Source: Candidatus Nitrospira nitrificans
GTDB taxonomy: Bacteria; Nitrospirota; Nitrospiria; Nitrospirales; Nitrospiraceae
DNA: 64,000 nucleotides
Assembly: GCF_001458775.1 (NCBI RefSeq)
Contig: NZ_CZPZ01000033.1
Span: forward strand, 1-64,000
Reading direction: 5' to 3'
How positions within the stretch are numbered: position 1 is the stretch's first letter; each line of letters opens with the position of its first letter. Below are positions 27,555-36,726 of this stretch, piece by piece. The notes under the pieces are model-generated. The model was given only the letters and a program-made list of their open reading frames with translations. It searched no databases and was not told the DNA's origin. A program made the translations under genes and the position numbers.

Positions 27555-28199
27555 ATGGATGAAGCAAGCAGACTCACCAGAACTAAGGAACAGTGGGCGA
27601 AGGCCCGTCGAGGGGGAGAAGAACGCGAAGTGTTCTATGAAGGAGACGAGCGTCTCCCTCCCGGCCAGCATCTAGTCGAGAATTTTCCCGTGCTGGATCT
27701 CGGCTTCAAGCCGGAGATTTCCGTACGCGAATGGAGGCTCACGATCGGTGGATTGGTCGCCGCCCCTCTCGCTTGGACCTGGGAACAATTTTTGGCGCAA
27801 CCCCAATTCAAAAACCGGTCGGATTTTCATTGCGTCACCTCATGGAGCCGGTATGACAACGACTGGGAAGGCGTGAGCTTCAAGCACATCGCATCCCTGG
27901 TGCAACCGCTGGCGCTTGCCCGATTTGTCCTGTTCAAGTCCTACGACGACTACACCACGAATCTACCGCTCGAAGCCTGTGACGATGATGATGTGCTGCT
28001 CGCCCGCAGTTGGAACGGCACTCCCCTCTCCAGGGACCATGGTGGGCCGGTCCGTGTGATCGTCCCGAAACGATATGCCTGGAAGGGGGCGAAGTGGGTG
28101 AAAGAAATTACGTTTTCGGATACGGATGAGAAGGGGTTCTGGGAAGTTCGAGGATATTCGAACACCGCGTTTCCCTGGAAGAACGATCGCTACGGATAG
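27555..28199 (+). CDS. sulfite-oxidase-fold molybdopterin oxidoreductase
   Basis: A 214-residue soluble protein of the sulfite-oxidase fold (YedY/YuiH-like). It has the cofactor ligand Cys93 in DFHCVTSWSRYDNDWEGV, the segment VLFKSYDDYTTNLPLEACDD, LSRDHGGPVRVIVPKRYAWK and the terminal KWVKEITF. It lacks a signal peptide and a haem domain, so it is a cytoplasmic single-domain form; electron partner and substrate are unknown. A strong AGGAGG site precedes the ATG. Divergent from the TVP38 gene with a 185-bp spacer. An inverted-repeat element starts one base after its stop. Confidence 0.9.
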   Translation: MDEASRLTRTKEQWAKARRGGEEREVFYEGDERLPPGQHLVENFPVLDLGFKPEISVREWRLTIGGLVAAPLAWTWEQFLAQPQFKNRSDFHCVTSWSRYDNDWEGVSFKHIASLVQPLALARFVLFKSYDDYTTNLPLEACDDDDVLLARSWNGTPLSRDHGGPVRVIVPKRYAWKGAKWVKEITFSDTDEKGFWEVRGYSNTAFPWKNDRYG

Positions 28200-28297
28200 C
28201 AGGTGTTGAAAAAGGTCTCCGGCTTCACTCTCGCGTCGCACGCCTCGTCGCCTCTTCACTCGCCGCGGCCTTGCTGGAAGGCCTTTTTGAACATCCG
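28200..28297. repeat. interspersed inverted-repeat element, copy 2
   Basis: A 98-bp relative of the element at 9881-9993. It opens CAGGTGTTGAAAAAGG, closes GGCCTTTTTGAACATCCGG, and has the same GCGGCCTTGCTGGA core. Like copy 1 it begins at the base after a stop codon. It separates two convergent genes, where a bidirectional transcript end would be useful. Confidence 0.7.
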
Positions 28298-28307
28298 GGA
28301 GGGCTGG

Positions 28308-28643
28308 TTATTTCTTGATCCACCCACCCGGACCTTCAACGAAGTTTCCCGGTTTGGTATTCTGAACGGCCTTTTCTCCGGCGAGCGTTTCAACGGCCTG
28401 GACGTTGGTGCCGTTTCGCTTGGCGATCTCTTCGTAGGCCTGCCGCCGCTTCTGATTCACGTCTTCGATCAGTGCTCGGGCTTCGGCATCGGCAAGGGTC
28501 ACCGCCCCCAAATAGCCGTTGGTTTTCTCCCCGACCAACCCCTTCGCTTTCGCGTCATCCAAGGACAGGGCGAAAGCGGAAGAAGCGACCGTGGTCCATA
28601 AGATCGCCGCACACACCGCGATGGTCAGCCGCGCAATGAGCAT
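28308..28643 (-). CDS. ydbL: YdbL-family (DUF1318) periplasmic protein
   Basis: A 111-residue protein with a signal peptide (cut near SSAFALS) and the DUF1318 pattern: LDDAKAKGLVGEKTNGYLG, then a helix with IEDVNQKRRQAYEEIAKRN and GTNVQAVETLAGEKA. In enterobacteria ydbH-ynbE-ydbL form one operon acting in lipid transport to the outer membrane, with YdbL modulating YdbH-YnbE, as I recall. Here the same order is kept: it starts 15 bases after the ynbE-like stop. No features suggest loss of function. Confidence 0.88.
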   Translation of the reverse strand: MLIARLTIAVCAAILWTTVASSAFALSLDDAKAKGLVGEKTNGYLGAVTLADAEARALIEDVNQKRRQAYEEIAKRNGTNVQAVETLAGEKAVQNTKPGNFVEGPGGWIKK

Positions 28644-28658
28644 GATTTCCTCCGATAG

Positions 28659-28883
28659 CTAGAACAGTCCGCTGTCATTCGACAACACTTGATCCAAGTC
28701 CTTGTCGACCTTCAGCCGAATCTCATGATCGATCTTCACATTGAGATTAATCGTAATCGGTTTCTCCGGCGCGGCAACCTCGACTCGCGGGGTACAGGCG
28801 CCCAACGTGAGGAGCAGGATTCCCCACGCCAATATCCCGGCGCCGATCGGTTTGGGTCCACTCTGCATGGTCCGCCTCATCAT
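28659..28883 (-). CDS. ynbE: YnbE-family lipoprotein
   Basis: A 74-residue lipoprotein. The lipobox LTLGAC places the lipidated Cys at 30. The mature part, PRVEVAAPEKPITINLNVKI, is the short beta-strand that pairs with the YdbH C-terminus to span the periplasm, by analogy with E. coli. It overlaps the end of ydbH by four bases. The real start may be MQSGPK (residue 6), giving a shorter signal. Confidence 0.85.
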   Translation of the reverse strand: MMRRTMQSGPKPIGAGILAWGILLLTLGACTPRVEVAAPEKPITINLNVKIDHEIRLKVDKDLDQVLSNDSGLF

Positions 28884-31726
28884 AATGGTCGCCTATACTT
28901 TCTTTCGATGGCTCCCTGGATATCTTCGACCAAGCGAAGGCTCTTGAGGAGCGTGGGGATATGTTCCTGCACGGTCAGGTTGAAGTGAATCGGAGGGGTA
29001 TTCTGGAGGTCCGGATTCCTGCCTTCCAACCGCGCATTCAAGTCCAATATGCCGGTTTCTCCGTATTTCACGCCGACGCGCAACAGCGAGTACTGAAAGT
29101 TGTTGAGGGCTTGCGCGACAAGCTGGAGTTGCCGATCCGAATCTGAAAGGATCTTCGACGAATCGGACGTCGAAGCATACCGTATGATCCCTCCGGGAGG
29201 CTGTGCCTCGATCACTCCGTCTTTCACGATGATCCCATCCGATGTCATGGTCACGGGAAGCGTCCCGTTGAGCGTTCCGGTTCCCTGAAGCCCCTTTTGT
29301 TGTTCCACGCTGAGAATTTTTGCGAGATCGAGATTCCGCAGGGAAAACGTCGTTGTGAGCGGCAGCTTGGCTAAGTCTACCACGGGACCTGGATTGCTGA
29401 CCGTTCCTCCGAATACTTCGCACTGGAAATCCCTTACCTCGACCACCGGCAGATCATCCGCCGCTCTCCATTGTATCTGGTAGGAAGCCGCAAGGTTCGT
29501 CACGTCCACGCCGCTCTGTACCGCCGCAACGAAGATCGGGGCCGGCTGGGTCGTGACAATCGACTCAAGCCCCTGGGCGTGCAACGTCAACGTGGTGCTT
29601 AAGCCCTTCACGACATGATCGTGGTATTGGCCGGACAGTTTCTCGGCCACCACCTTCGCGGTCGCCGACACCCCGTTCATCATCGTGATCCGGTCCCGGA
29701 AGGCGCTCGACCACGACGCATCGACGTTCACCGTGAACATCCCATCGATCAGATCGGTCGCATGAGGAAGTCCCATGATCATCTTGCTGAGCCGCCGGTC
29801 GGTTCCGTTAAACGTCAGCGGACCGATGACACCATGCGCCGCTCCTTGCGCCGTTTGCAGCGGCTGCTCGATGGCAGCGATCACGAACCCTTCGTGCGTG
29901 GGGATATCGACCCGCAGGTCGGCCTTGATGCCGCCCTGATCCGCCGAGAACTTGACTATCCAATCACTCGTGGCAGGCCACCAGGAACCAGACACCGGAC
30001 TCACCCCTGCCATCGACAACGTTCCTTGCGCGGCCCATGCGGTCTTGGTCGTTTCGGCTCCCTGGACCTTCAAGACACCTTGCGCGATATGAATGTTCCG
30101 ACCGCTGAATTTCACGGTCGGAGCTCGAATCGTTGCGATCAGCACTCCCCCGCTGCAGCGGATCGCCGTCAGGTCGCATTCAATGGTCAGCGGCTCCGAC
30201 AAATTCAGCGTGACACTGGGAATAAGCGTGGGCCCCTGTCCGATCTGTTTCGCCGTCACTGAGGATGGAGGCAACAGTACTCCACGCACGTGTGTCCGAG
30301 CCAGCTTGACCGTCCCTTGGACTCCTCCCATCGCTTCTTTGGCTGACAGCAGCTCGGTCACGGCTTTCGGGAGAATACCCTCTAGATCATAGGCTCCTTC
30401 GGCCAACACCAGCTCATTTCCAAGGCCCTCGACGCGGGTGGCTTCGAACTGCGCTACTAATGGGCCTGGTGTCCGACCGTAGGTCACATGCAACGGTCCT
30501 TCCGCGACCGTGCGTATGGGAGTTTCCTTCCAATAGAGCGCCCCTTGCACGGCCTGCGTATTCTCAATCCGCACCGGCTGATCGCCATGAGGCAGTATCA
30601 AGCGGACCGCTTCGGGAATAATGCGAGGTTGAGCATTGACCGTCGCGGTCAGCAACACGCCGGGGTTCATGGCCCACTCAGCCTGAGTCGCATTGCCTCC
30701 GAACGTGCCGTCGTAGGCAACGGCAATATCCTTCGCCACGCCTTTCAGCGCCGGCAAGGTGACATGGACTCGAATATTGCCGTCCAGATGGGTGCGTTCG
30801 TCTTTCCACAAAGAGCTGAGCGCGGCTTCCGCGGCGGCAATCCCCGCCCAATCTATGGACACCTCTCCCGTGACCCTTTCCAGTTCCGGACCGATCGGGA
30901 CAAGGAGCGCGATGAATGGAGCCAGTTCTTGTACATTGACCTGGAGGCGGCCATTAACTTGAATCTGCGCGCCGTTTGGATGCGCCTTCGACTGCAAGGA
31001 AACAATCGGCGCCGCTTGGGGTCGCTGCGACGCCAAGGTTACCGACCAGGTACTGGCGGAATGTCCGACGACGGCCAAACCATAGGATGCGGTATCACGC
31101 CCGCGAAAAACGAGATGACCACCGACCTCGCGGCCGCTATACGTCAGATTCCCGTCGATCGTCACTCTGCGTAGCGGACCCGTCGCCTGCTCGCGAAAGA
31201 TGGTGAGATGATCCAGTTGCAACTCGTCGAATGGAAGAATGGGGAGACTGCGCAAGAGATCCCCCGCCGTCAACAATCGCCACGGCGATTCCCCGTCATC
31301 GGACTGATCCGTATCCCTTCCATCGTGCGCAGTGGGTTCCGCGGACTGCACGGTCAGCACATGGATGGCCGCGTCTCGGAGTAGGATCTGCCTCACGCGA
31401 CCTTGAAACAGTTGGCCCAGGTCATATCGTATTTCTGCATCAGTCAGGGAGACCATCAGTCGTTCTTCGCCCAAATCCTGTTGAAATGAGACGACGGGAA
31501 TGCGCATGCGCGTCCAGCCCGGATAGCTCAGCTGGAGGATGACGTTGCTGTAGCCGGAGTCACGAAGCCTACTCGCCAGCAAATAGGATGCGCTCAGCGG
31601 CAACAGTAAATAGCAGCTACAGAGCGCCGCCAATCCAAGGAGCACGACAATCTGGTATCGTTGGGCCAACATCGTTTGCGTGATTCGACTCGATGGTTCA
31701 GCCACGGTTGTCAAACAAACGCTCAA
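28880..31726 (-). CDS. ydbH: YdbH-like AsmA-superfamily lipid-transport protein
   Basis: A 948-residue protein with one N-terminal membrane anchor (about 25-50, QIVVLLGLAALCSCYLLLPL) and a very long beta-rich repeat region ending in the conserved YdbH/DUF2125-like C-terminus (GGIIRYASTSDSSKILSDSD, then VAQALNNFQYSLLRVGVKYG, then LNARLEGRNPDLQ). AsmA-like proteins form hydrophobic grooves carrying phospholipid from inner to outer membrane. It is about 70 residues longer than the E. coli protein. A later start at MLAQRYQ (31672) would shorten the cytoplasmic tail. It heads the ydbH-ynbE-ydbL operon. Confidence 0.9.
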   Translation of the reverse strand: MSVCLTTVAEPSSRITQTMLAQRYQIVVLLGLAALCSCYLLLPLSASYLLASRLRDSGYSNVILQLSYPGWTRMRIPVVSFQQDLGEERLMVSLTDAEIRYDLGQLFQGRVRQILLRDAAIHVLTVQSAEPTAHDGRDTDQSDDGESPWRLLTAGDLLRSLPILPFDELQLDHLTIFREQATGPLRRVTIDGNLTYSGREVGGHLVFRGRDTASYGLAVVGHSASTWSVTLASQRPQAAPIVSLQSKAHPNGAQIQVNGRLQVNVQELAPFIALLVPIGPELERVTGEVSIDWAGIAAAEAALSSLWKDERTHLDGNIRVHVTLPALKGVAKDIAVAYDGTFGGNATQAEWAMNPGVLLTATVNAQPRIIPEAVRLILPHGDQPVRIENTQAVQGALYWKETPIRTVAEGPLHVTYGRTPGPLVAQFEATRVEGLGNELVLAEGAYDLEGILPKAVTELLSAKEAMGGVQGTVKLARTHVRGVLLPPSSVTAKQIGQGPTLIPSVTLNLSEPLTIECDLTAIRCSGGVLIATIRAPTVKFSGRNIHIAQGVLKVQGAETTKTAWAAQGTLSMAGVSPVSGSWWPATSDWIVKFSADQGGIKADLRVDIPTHEGFVIAAIEQPLQTAQGAAHGVIGPLTFNGTDRRLSKMIMGLPHATDLIDGMFTVNVDASWSSAFRDRITMMNGVSATAKVVAEKLSGQYHDHVVKGLSTTLTLHAQGLESIVTTQPAPIFVAAVQSGVDVTNLAASYQIQWRAADDLPVVEVRDFQCEVFGGTVSNPGPVVDLAKLPLTTTFSLRNLDLAKILSVEQQKGLQGTGTLNGTLPVTMTSDGIIVKDGVIEAQPPGGIIRYASTSDSSKILSDSDRQLQLVAQALNNFQYSLLRVGVKYGETGILDLNARLEGRNPDLQNTPPIHFNLTVQEHIPTLLKSLRLVEDIQGAIERKYRRPL

Positions 31727-31879
31727 GCCCTGTCAAGAGGTCCGAACGGCTCTGCCGTCGGACTCGATCCGATCGGCCTCTGTGTTCTTGACGTTGTAAT
31801 GGAAAAACGGAGGGTCAGCCGTTTTCTTGCAACCCACCAGCTGGAGCGAGGGCGACCGCGAAGTGATTGTTCGCCGGCA

Positions 31880-32434
31880 TTATTTCAAGCAGAAGTTCAT
31901 ATCCAACAATCCGTCTTGTGCGACCGTTGCCTCGCCGCCGTCTTTGCAATGGAGCTTTTTCGGATTTTCGCCGACTCCTTGATCCGAGACAGACGAGGCA
32001 CTGCTCGATCCGGGTGAGCCTCCACCCAGTCCGACAGCGGTGACCGAATCGATCCGTCGCAGAGCGGTTCCCTCTTTGAGAGATGTCAGGACGAGGGCCT
32101 GCTGCGGCAGGGTACCGGCGAGCGGTACGGCTATGGCTTGGAAGGCTGTTCCCCCGTCACGCAGCTGCACCAGAACTTTATGGTACTTGAGCGTGGGACT
32201 CAGCGTGAAACCGATCACGGTGAAGTCACTCGAATAGGCTCCATGGTTGGCATGGTAGAGCGTTTCAAGACGGCTGATCTCGGCCAGCGCCACCTCCGCC
32301 TCCACAGACCTGGCCTTCTCCACAACATGCCGGTGCGAGACCATGGCCATGGTAGCCAGAATGCTGAGGACGGCCAGGACCATCATCAACTCGATCAACG
32401 TGAATCCGGCATTCTCCCCGAGTCGCTGAGTCAT
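31880..32434 (-). CDS. type IV prepilin-like protein
   Basis: A 184-residue protein with a class III signal: short basic leader, then GFTLIELMMVLAVLSILATM, cleaved after Gly10 with Glu5 of the mature protein present. The rest is a pilin-like globular domain (LYHANHGAYSSDF) with a Gly/Ser-rich linker and two cysteines near the end. It starts inside the stop of the upstream HAMP protein (4-base overlap), so the two are coupled. No pil assembly genes are nearby; it may be a minor pilin or pseudopilin using machinery encoded elsewhere. Confidence 0.9.
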   Translation of the reverse strand: MTQRLGENAGFTLIELMMVLAVLSILATMAMVSHRHVVEKARSVEAEVALAEISRLETLYHANHGAYSSDFTVIGFTLSPTLKYHKVLVQLRDGGTAFQAIAVPLAGTLPQQALVLTSLKEGTALRRIDSVTAVGLGGGSPGSSSASSVSDQGVGENPKKLHCKDGGEATVAQDGLLDMNFCLK

Positions 32435-33054
32435 CGAATCTTCACGCGCGTCTCGCTCAGAGATCTGAAGTCAAACCGCCGCAATACTGCGGCAATCTCT
32501 TCCGTGGCATTCTGCGCTTCTTTAATGCCCGAAGGAGCGGACTGCTCGATCTTCGAAAGGGCTGCCAGAAGCGACTGAGTCTGGTCCTGAATCGTGGCGA
32601 AGGATTGTTCGATATGTTGAAGCGCCTGGTTTGCGGTGCCCGCCAACTCGTCTAATCGATCACTCGGACGAAACCGTATTCTCCAGCGGAGATTGCCCCT
32701 GCCCCACTGTCGCACACTCTCCTCGAGCCGATACAACGGGCCTGCGATCCGCCTCGTGATGATGAGACTGAAGATCACTGCGCCGAAGAACAGAACGGGA
32801 ACAGCGACCCAGACGGTTTCGCTCAACATCAGCATCTCTGCGGAGGCGACCTGACGCTCTTCCAATGAACCACTGCCGTAGAGTGCCAGCATCGGCTTGA
32901 GATGGGCGCCATAGAAGGCCAGCGTGAAGAATAGGGCCGAGTAGAGAAACAGCAGTAATCCGATCCAAATCGCATAGCCCTTCTGGATCTGGTGGATGAA
33001 AAAACCATCTCGGCGGTCGACGCCGGATCGCGTAGGCGTTGCGGCAATGGCCAT
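32431..33054 (-). CDS. membrane HAMP-domain protein without output domain
   Basis: 207 residues from MAIAATPTRSGVDRRDGFFI. TM1 is at about 26-49 and TM2 at about 80-103 (VWVAVPVLFFGAVIFSLIIT), followed directly by a HAMP domain (RRIAGPLYRLEESVRQWGRG) and a coiled coil (QALQHIEQSFATIQDQTQSL). There is no kinase, cyclase or full chemoreceptor signalling tip. The small periplasmic loop offers a modest sensor. Coupling with a prepilin gene suggests that it reports on or steers pilus assembly, which is inference. Confidence 0.82.
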   Translation of the reverse strand: MAIAATPTRSGVDRRDGFFIHQIQKGYAIWIGLLLFLYSALFFTLAFYGAHLKPMLALYGSGSLEERQVASAEMLMLSETVWVAVPVLFFGAVIFSLIITRRIAGPLYRLEESVRQWGRGNLRWRIRFRPSDRLDELAGTANQALQHIEQSFATIQDQTQSLLAALSKIEQSAPSGIKEAQNATEEIAAVLRRFDFRSLSETRVKIR

Positions 33055-33184
33055 AGTCAACCTTCCTTCAGTTGGGTCCTTCCATGACACTTCCCGATAG
33101 CTCTGCGATCCACGGTACCATTGAGGCCGCCGCCGACCAAGTAATGGAGGGTTTTGTGAGGAGGCGGAACGGAGACGGCGGAAT

Positions 33185-33400
33185 TTATCCGGAAGTTGGA
33201 GGAAGATCGGCAGCCGGTTCCTCGCACTTCTTGCAGTTCAGATGGGTCCCCAGACGCTGCTCACGTCCAGCGACGGTAAGTACCCAAGGGCGATTGATGA
33301 AGGGAGGCTGATGTCGGACGTGCTGCCCATGGCCACAGGCCAGATCGGCCACCCAGTCACCCTCTTCATCTTGGTGATATCCGATGATCGGTTGTTGCAT
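33185..33400 (-). CDS. DUF3565 family small protein
   Basis: A 71-residue protein matching DUF3565 along its whole length: IIGYHQDEEGDWVADLACGH, GQHVRHQPPFINRPWVLT, then a terminal Cys pair (NCKKCEE). His and Cys residues (CGHGQHVRH, CKKC) suggest a metal site. The ribosome site is weak. Function unknown. Confidence 0.8.
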   Translation of the reverse strand: MQQPIIGYHQDEEGDWVADLACGHGQHVRHQPPFINRPWVLTVAGREQRLGTHLNCKKCEEPAADLPPTSG

Positions 33401-33505
33401 CTTATGATGGTGCTCGCATCGCAGCCGGAGGGTCGATGGAGATCAGAGTGGTGAGCAGGCCAACACTCGATCCCCTCCCGCAACCCGTTATGTCACAGCG
33501 TGAGA

Positions 33506-33961
33506 TTATCGTTTTTCGAACGGCAGTTCCGGCCGCTGGGCGGCGGGAAAATACCGCCAGTGTTTTTCCCCGTCTTGATCGAAGCTTCCGACAAAGATGA
33601 CGTCGCGATCGAGCGATCGAAATTCCGAGAGGTGTGTGTGGCAACTCTGGGGATCGATGATCCGCGCATCGTATTGCCCGACCACATAGACTCTGCCGTG
33701 TGCCGCTTGATAAATATTGCGCCGGCCGGCATAGCCGGTATCAGGAAACAATTCGGTTGAGGAGGAACAACCTCCCAGTCCCTTGGCGTGCATGGTGAGG
33801 GTAAATCGCTGGAGGAAGGGGTCCGTCGCCATCCTCACGATGCTCAGCCGAAGTCCCGCCGACGCAATGTCAGCCGAAGCCGGCTCGGGAGTGTTGCTGT
33901 TGCACCCGAGGCAGAGGAGCGCCATTCCTCCAAAGACGGCGGACCAGGAACGCGTGCTCAC
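33506..33961 (-). CDS. small lipoprotein of unknown function
   Basis: A 151-residue protein with a lipobox LLCLGC (lipidated Cys20). The mature part has the pattern LRLSIVRMATDPFLQRFTLT, SSTELFPDTGYAGRRNIYQA and SFDQDGEKHWRYFP. I do not recognise the family. It begins within the stop of the GlcG/HbpS-type gene (4-base overlap), so both are exported proteins made from one transcript. Confidence 0.75.
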   Translation of the reverse strand: MSTRSWSAVFGGMALLCLGCNSNTPEPASADIASAGLRLSIVRMATDPFLQRFTLTMHAKGLGGCSSSTELFPDTGYAGRRNIYQAAHGRVYVVGQYDARIIDPQSCHTHLSEFRSLDRDVIFVGSFDQDGEKHWRYFPAAQRPELPFEKR

Positions 33962-34506
33962 TTGGGCGCAAGAACCTTTGGGGCCGCGCCGATGGCGTTG
34001 AGCCCTTCCTGAGCGCAGGCATCATCCAGATGGGCCCCCGGTGCTCCACCCACACCGATCCCTCCGACCACTTCTCCGTTGATTTCGATGGGCAATCCTC
34101 CGCCTAGGATAAGAATCTCGCTGTTCATGTCGCGAAGTGCCTGCAGCGTGGGAACTTTTGCGGCGAGATCGGCCAACTCACTGGTCGGGCGTCGCACGCT
34201 GGCCGCCGTGTAGGCTTTTTTCCGGCTGCTATCGACCGTGTGTGGCCCAGCACCGTCAGCACGTCCCATCGCACGAAGGACGCCGGCTCGATCCACCACC
34301 GACACACTCACGCGATAGCCGTCTTTCTTGCAGGCGTCCAACGCTGCTTGAATGGCCTTATTCGCTGTCCCAAGCGGCAAAACTGATTCTTTTGCAAGCT
34401 CGTCCGCAGACGTCGGCTGTGGCGTGGGTAACCCCGCGAGAACCAGCACGACGGTCCCGACAACGGTCAGCCGATTGATTGATTTCTGCGCGAACGGAGG
34501 CATCAT
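33958..34506 (-). CDS. GlcG/HbpS-family haem-binding-type protein
   Basis: A 182-residue secreted protein. The signal peptide is about 1-35 (VVGTVVLVLAGLPTPQPTSA). Residues 45-180 match the GlcG/HbpS (DUF336) domain: ANKAIQAALDACKKDGYRVS, VVDRAGVLRAMGRADGAGPH, SRKKAYTAASVRRPTSELAD, and ILGGGLPIEINGEVVGGIGV. HbpS-like proteins bind haem or act in oxidative stress sensing; others are of unknown role. Coupled to the downstream lipoprotein gene by a 4-base overlap. Confidence 0.9.
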   Translation of the reverse strand: MMPPFAQKSINRLTVVGTVVLVLAGLPTPQPTSADELAKESVLPLGTANKAIQAALDACKKDGYRVSVSVVDRAGVLRAMGRADGAGPHTVDSSRKKAYTAASVRRPTSELADLAAKVPTLQALRDMNSEILILGGGLPIEINGEVVGGIGVGGAPGAHLDDACAQEGLNAIGAAPKVLAPK

Positions 34507-34624
34507 GGTCTCACCTAGCCTTTCCTCGATAGCATATGAGACTACGGATGCCTCAATGCGCTGTCAAGAGAGCCGGCGGCTGCCGGTGAGATGGAGGTAG
34601 GGCGTTGCTGAGAGGCTGCCTGTT

Positions 34625-36616
34625 TCAGTTTCGTTGATCGAGCAGTCCCTTTGTCATCGGCGCCCCCAATTCTTCGACGAGGGCGCGCAGCGGCTCCGCA
34701 ATCGACCACGCTTGTGCCGGACACCCTCGTGGATGGTGTGGAGAGTCCCCGTCAAAAATTTCGGATACGTGCCCGAGACAGGCTTCTTGTACATGGGCCT
34801 CTAGTCCTTTGAGAAAAGATCGCGCCTCAGCCCTTGTTTCAGCCGTATTTCCAAAGGTCTTGACCCATGCCGTTATAAAAGGACCCAAGAGGAACGGCCA
34901 GACCGTCCCCTGATGATAGGCGCTATCTCGTTCCAGAGGACCACCTTCATACCGCGGGCGATACCGACTGTCCTGTGGTGACAACGTTCTCAGCCCCACC
35001 GGCGTGAGGAGCTGGTCTTTGATTGTGTGGAGCACCTGCTTGGCTTGCTCCTTCGTCAGCAGATCATCACAGAGGGAGATCGCATATACTTGATTAGGAC
35101 GGACTGATGGGTCATCTCCCTCAGGCCCATCGATCGTATCGTACAAGTACGTTCCGTCTTTGCGCCAGAACCTCTTCCGGAAAGACTCCGCCGCTCGCAT
35201 CCGATCTTTCAGGCAACTCCGAGCGTACTCCGATTCGCCGACTTCATCAGCCAGACGCGCGCCGATGTCCAGAGCCCTCATCCACAGGGCCTGGATTTCT
35301 ACCGGCTTTCCGTACCGAGGTGTCACGACCCAATCCCCGATTTTCACATCCATCCATGTCAGCTGAACGCCGAGCGTTCCACCGGCGATGAGTCCATCTC
35401 CATCCATATGAATGTTGTATCGGGTACCTCGACGGTAACCGTCGAGAATCTGTTTGACCGCCGGCCAGGCGACGGATCTGAGGCTCGTCGTCCGACGACT
35501 GTATGCAAGATACCGATCGACGGCATAAACGAACCAGAGTGATGCATCGATGGTATTGTATTCCGGCTCCTCGCCGACATCGGGGAACCGGTTGGGCACC
35601 ATCCCGTGAGAAACATGAGCGGCAAATGATTCGATGATGTGTCGGGCGACATCATGCCGTCCCGTGACAAGGCACAATCCTGGAAGCGAGATGAAGGTGT
35701 CTCGCCCCCAATCCGTAAACCAAGGATACCCGGCGATCACTGTTTGCTTCGCGTCTCGCACGGCAAGAAATGCTTCTGCCGCCTGCCGGAATGCCTCGGC
35801 CAACGGATCGGCACCCCGCGCAGACGTTCGCAATCGCCCACGTCGCAGGCGCTCGCGAGAGACGAGCCGAGTGATGTCGGGGCTCTCGGTCGCGTTGCCG
35901 GTGAATGTAACCGTGTGGGGTTTTCCAGCTTTCAGCTCGAATGTAAGCTCGCCGGGTGACCACCAGTCTTCTTCACCATCAAGTCCCCGTTGCTGTTCCG
36001 CAGGAAATTGCACATGCCGATACCAGTCCGGCGCATGGCGATAGGCGCCTGAGTGATAGGCGCGGACAGCCGGCAGGCCGTGGTAGGGAGACCAGGTGAC
36101 GCACTGTCGGCCGATCGTGGCCGACGGCGAAAGGGTTCTGTTCTCGTGATGCAGGCCATGATACTCACGTCCCGTCAGCATCGGTCGCACTCTCAGCAGG
36201 ACCGGCGCGCGCTGTGCGCCCATCAACTTCCACCGAATAATGACAAGGTCTCGTCCACGGACACAAAAGATTTCACGTTGAATGAGTGTGCCGCTACAAG
36301 CGAACGTCCATGTCGGCCAGGGGATTGATGAGAATGAGGTGCAGTGCCTGTATCCGTGGGGATGGAGTGCTCCTGGATACAGGTTGGTGGAAAGAGAAAA
36401 CTTCTCGTTATCGATGTGAACCCATTCTTCGACGTGATTGACCAGTACGTATCGATCGGTTGGTGGTCGGCGCGCCGTCAATAACAGTGCGTGGTACCGG
36501 CGTGTATTGGCGCCGGCAACGGTCCCCGATGAAAACCCACCGCGACCGTTTACCTCCAACCATTCAAGGCTCAGCGCGCGATCCAGGTTCTGACAAGTAC
36601 CAGCTTCAATGTTCAT
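34625..36616 (-). CDS. amylo-alpha-1,6-glucosidase / glycogen debranching-type enzyme
   Basis: A 663-residue protein. An N-terminal beta-sandwich (EWLEVNGRGGFSSGTVAGAN, NTRRYHALLL) matches the GDE N-terminal domain. The (alpha/alpha)6 catalytic part begins near 290, with AGYPWFTDWGRDTFISLPGL, then EYNTIDASLWFVYAVDRYL and GTLGVQLTWMDVKIGDWVVT, and ends in the Glu-containing HVSEIFDGDSPHHPRGCPAQ. Acidic residues in these motifs are those of the GH133-like group, which removes alpha-1,6 branch glucose. It lies 110 bases downstream of the GH63-like gene, same strand, suggesting joint use in storage or solute glucan turnover. Confidence 0.92.
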   Translation of the reverse strand: MNIEAGTCQNLDRALSLEWLEVNGRGGFSSGTVAGANTRRYHALLLTARRPPTDRYVLVNHVEEWVHIDNEKFSLSTNLYPGALHPHGYRHCTSFSSIPWPTWTFACSGTLIQREIFCVRGRDLVIIRWKLMGAQRAPVLLRVRPMLTGREYHGLHHENRTLSPSATIGRQCVTWSPYHGLPAVRAYHSGAYRHAPDWYRHVQFPAEQQRGLDGEEDWWSPGELTFELKAGKPHTVTFTGNATESPDITRLVSRERLRRGRLRTSARGADPLAEAFRQAAEAFLAVRDAKQTVIAGYPWFTDWGRDTFISLPGLCLVTGRHDVARHIIESFAAHVSHGMVPNRFPDVGEEPEYNTIDASLWFVYAVDRYLAYSRRTTSLRSVAWPAVKQILDGYRRGTRYNIHMDGDGLIAGGTLGVQLTWMDVKIGDWVVTPRYGKPVEIQALWMRALDIGARLADEVGESEYARSCLKDRMRAAESFRKRFWRKDGTYLYDTIDGPEGDDPSVRPNQVYAISLCDDLLTKEQAKQVLHTIKDQLLTPVGLRTLSPQDSRYRPRYEGGPLERDSAYHQGTVWPFLLGPFITAWVKTFGNTAETRAEARSFLKGLEAHVQEACLGHVSEIFDGDSPHHPRGCPAQAWSIAEPLRALVEELGAPMTKGLLDQRN

Positions 36617-36726
36617 GTTCGAACGCCCCTCGCCGCTCGAGAAGCCCGCTTCGAAGCGAGCGCATCGCGTCAGCGAGCGACCGATTCGTCCAGCGCTTCA
36701 CGCTTCACGAACCACGCTTCCCGTTC

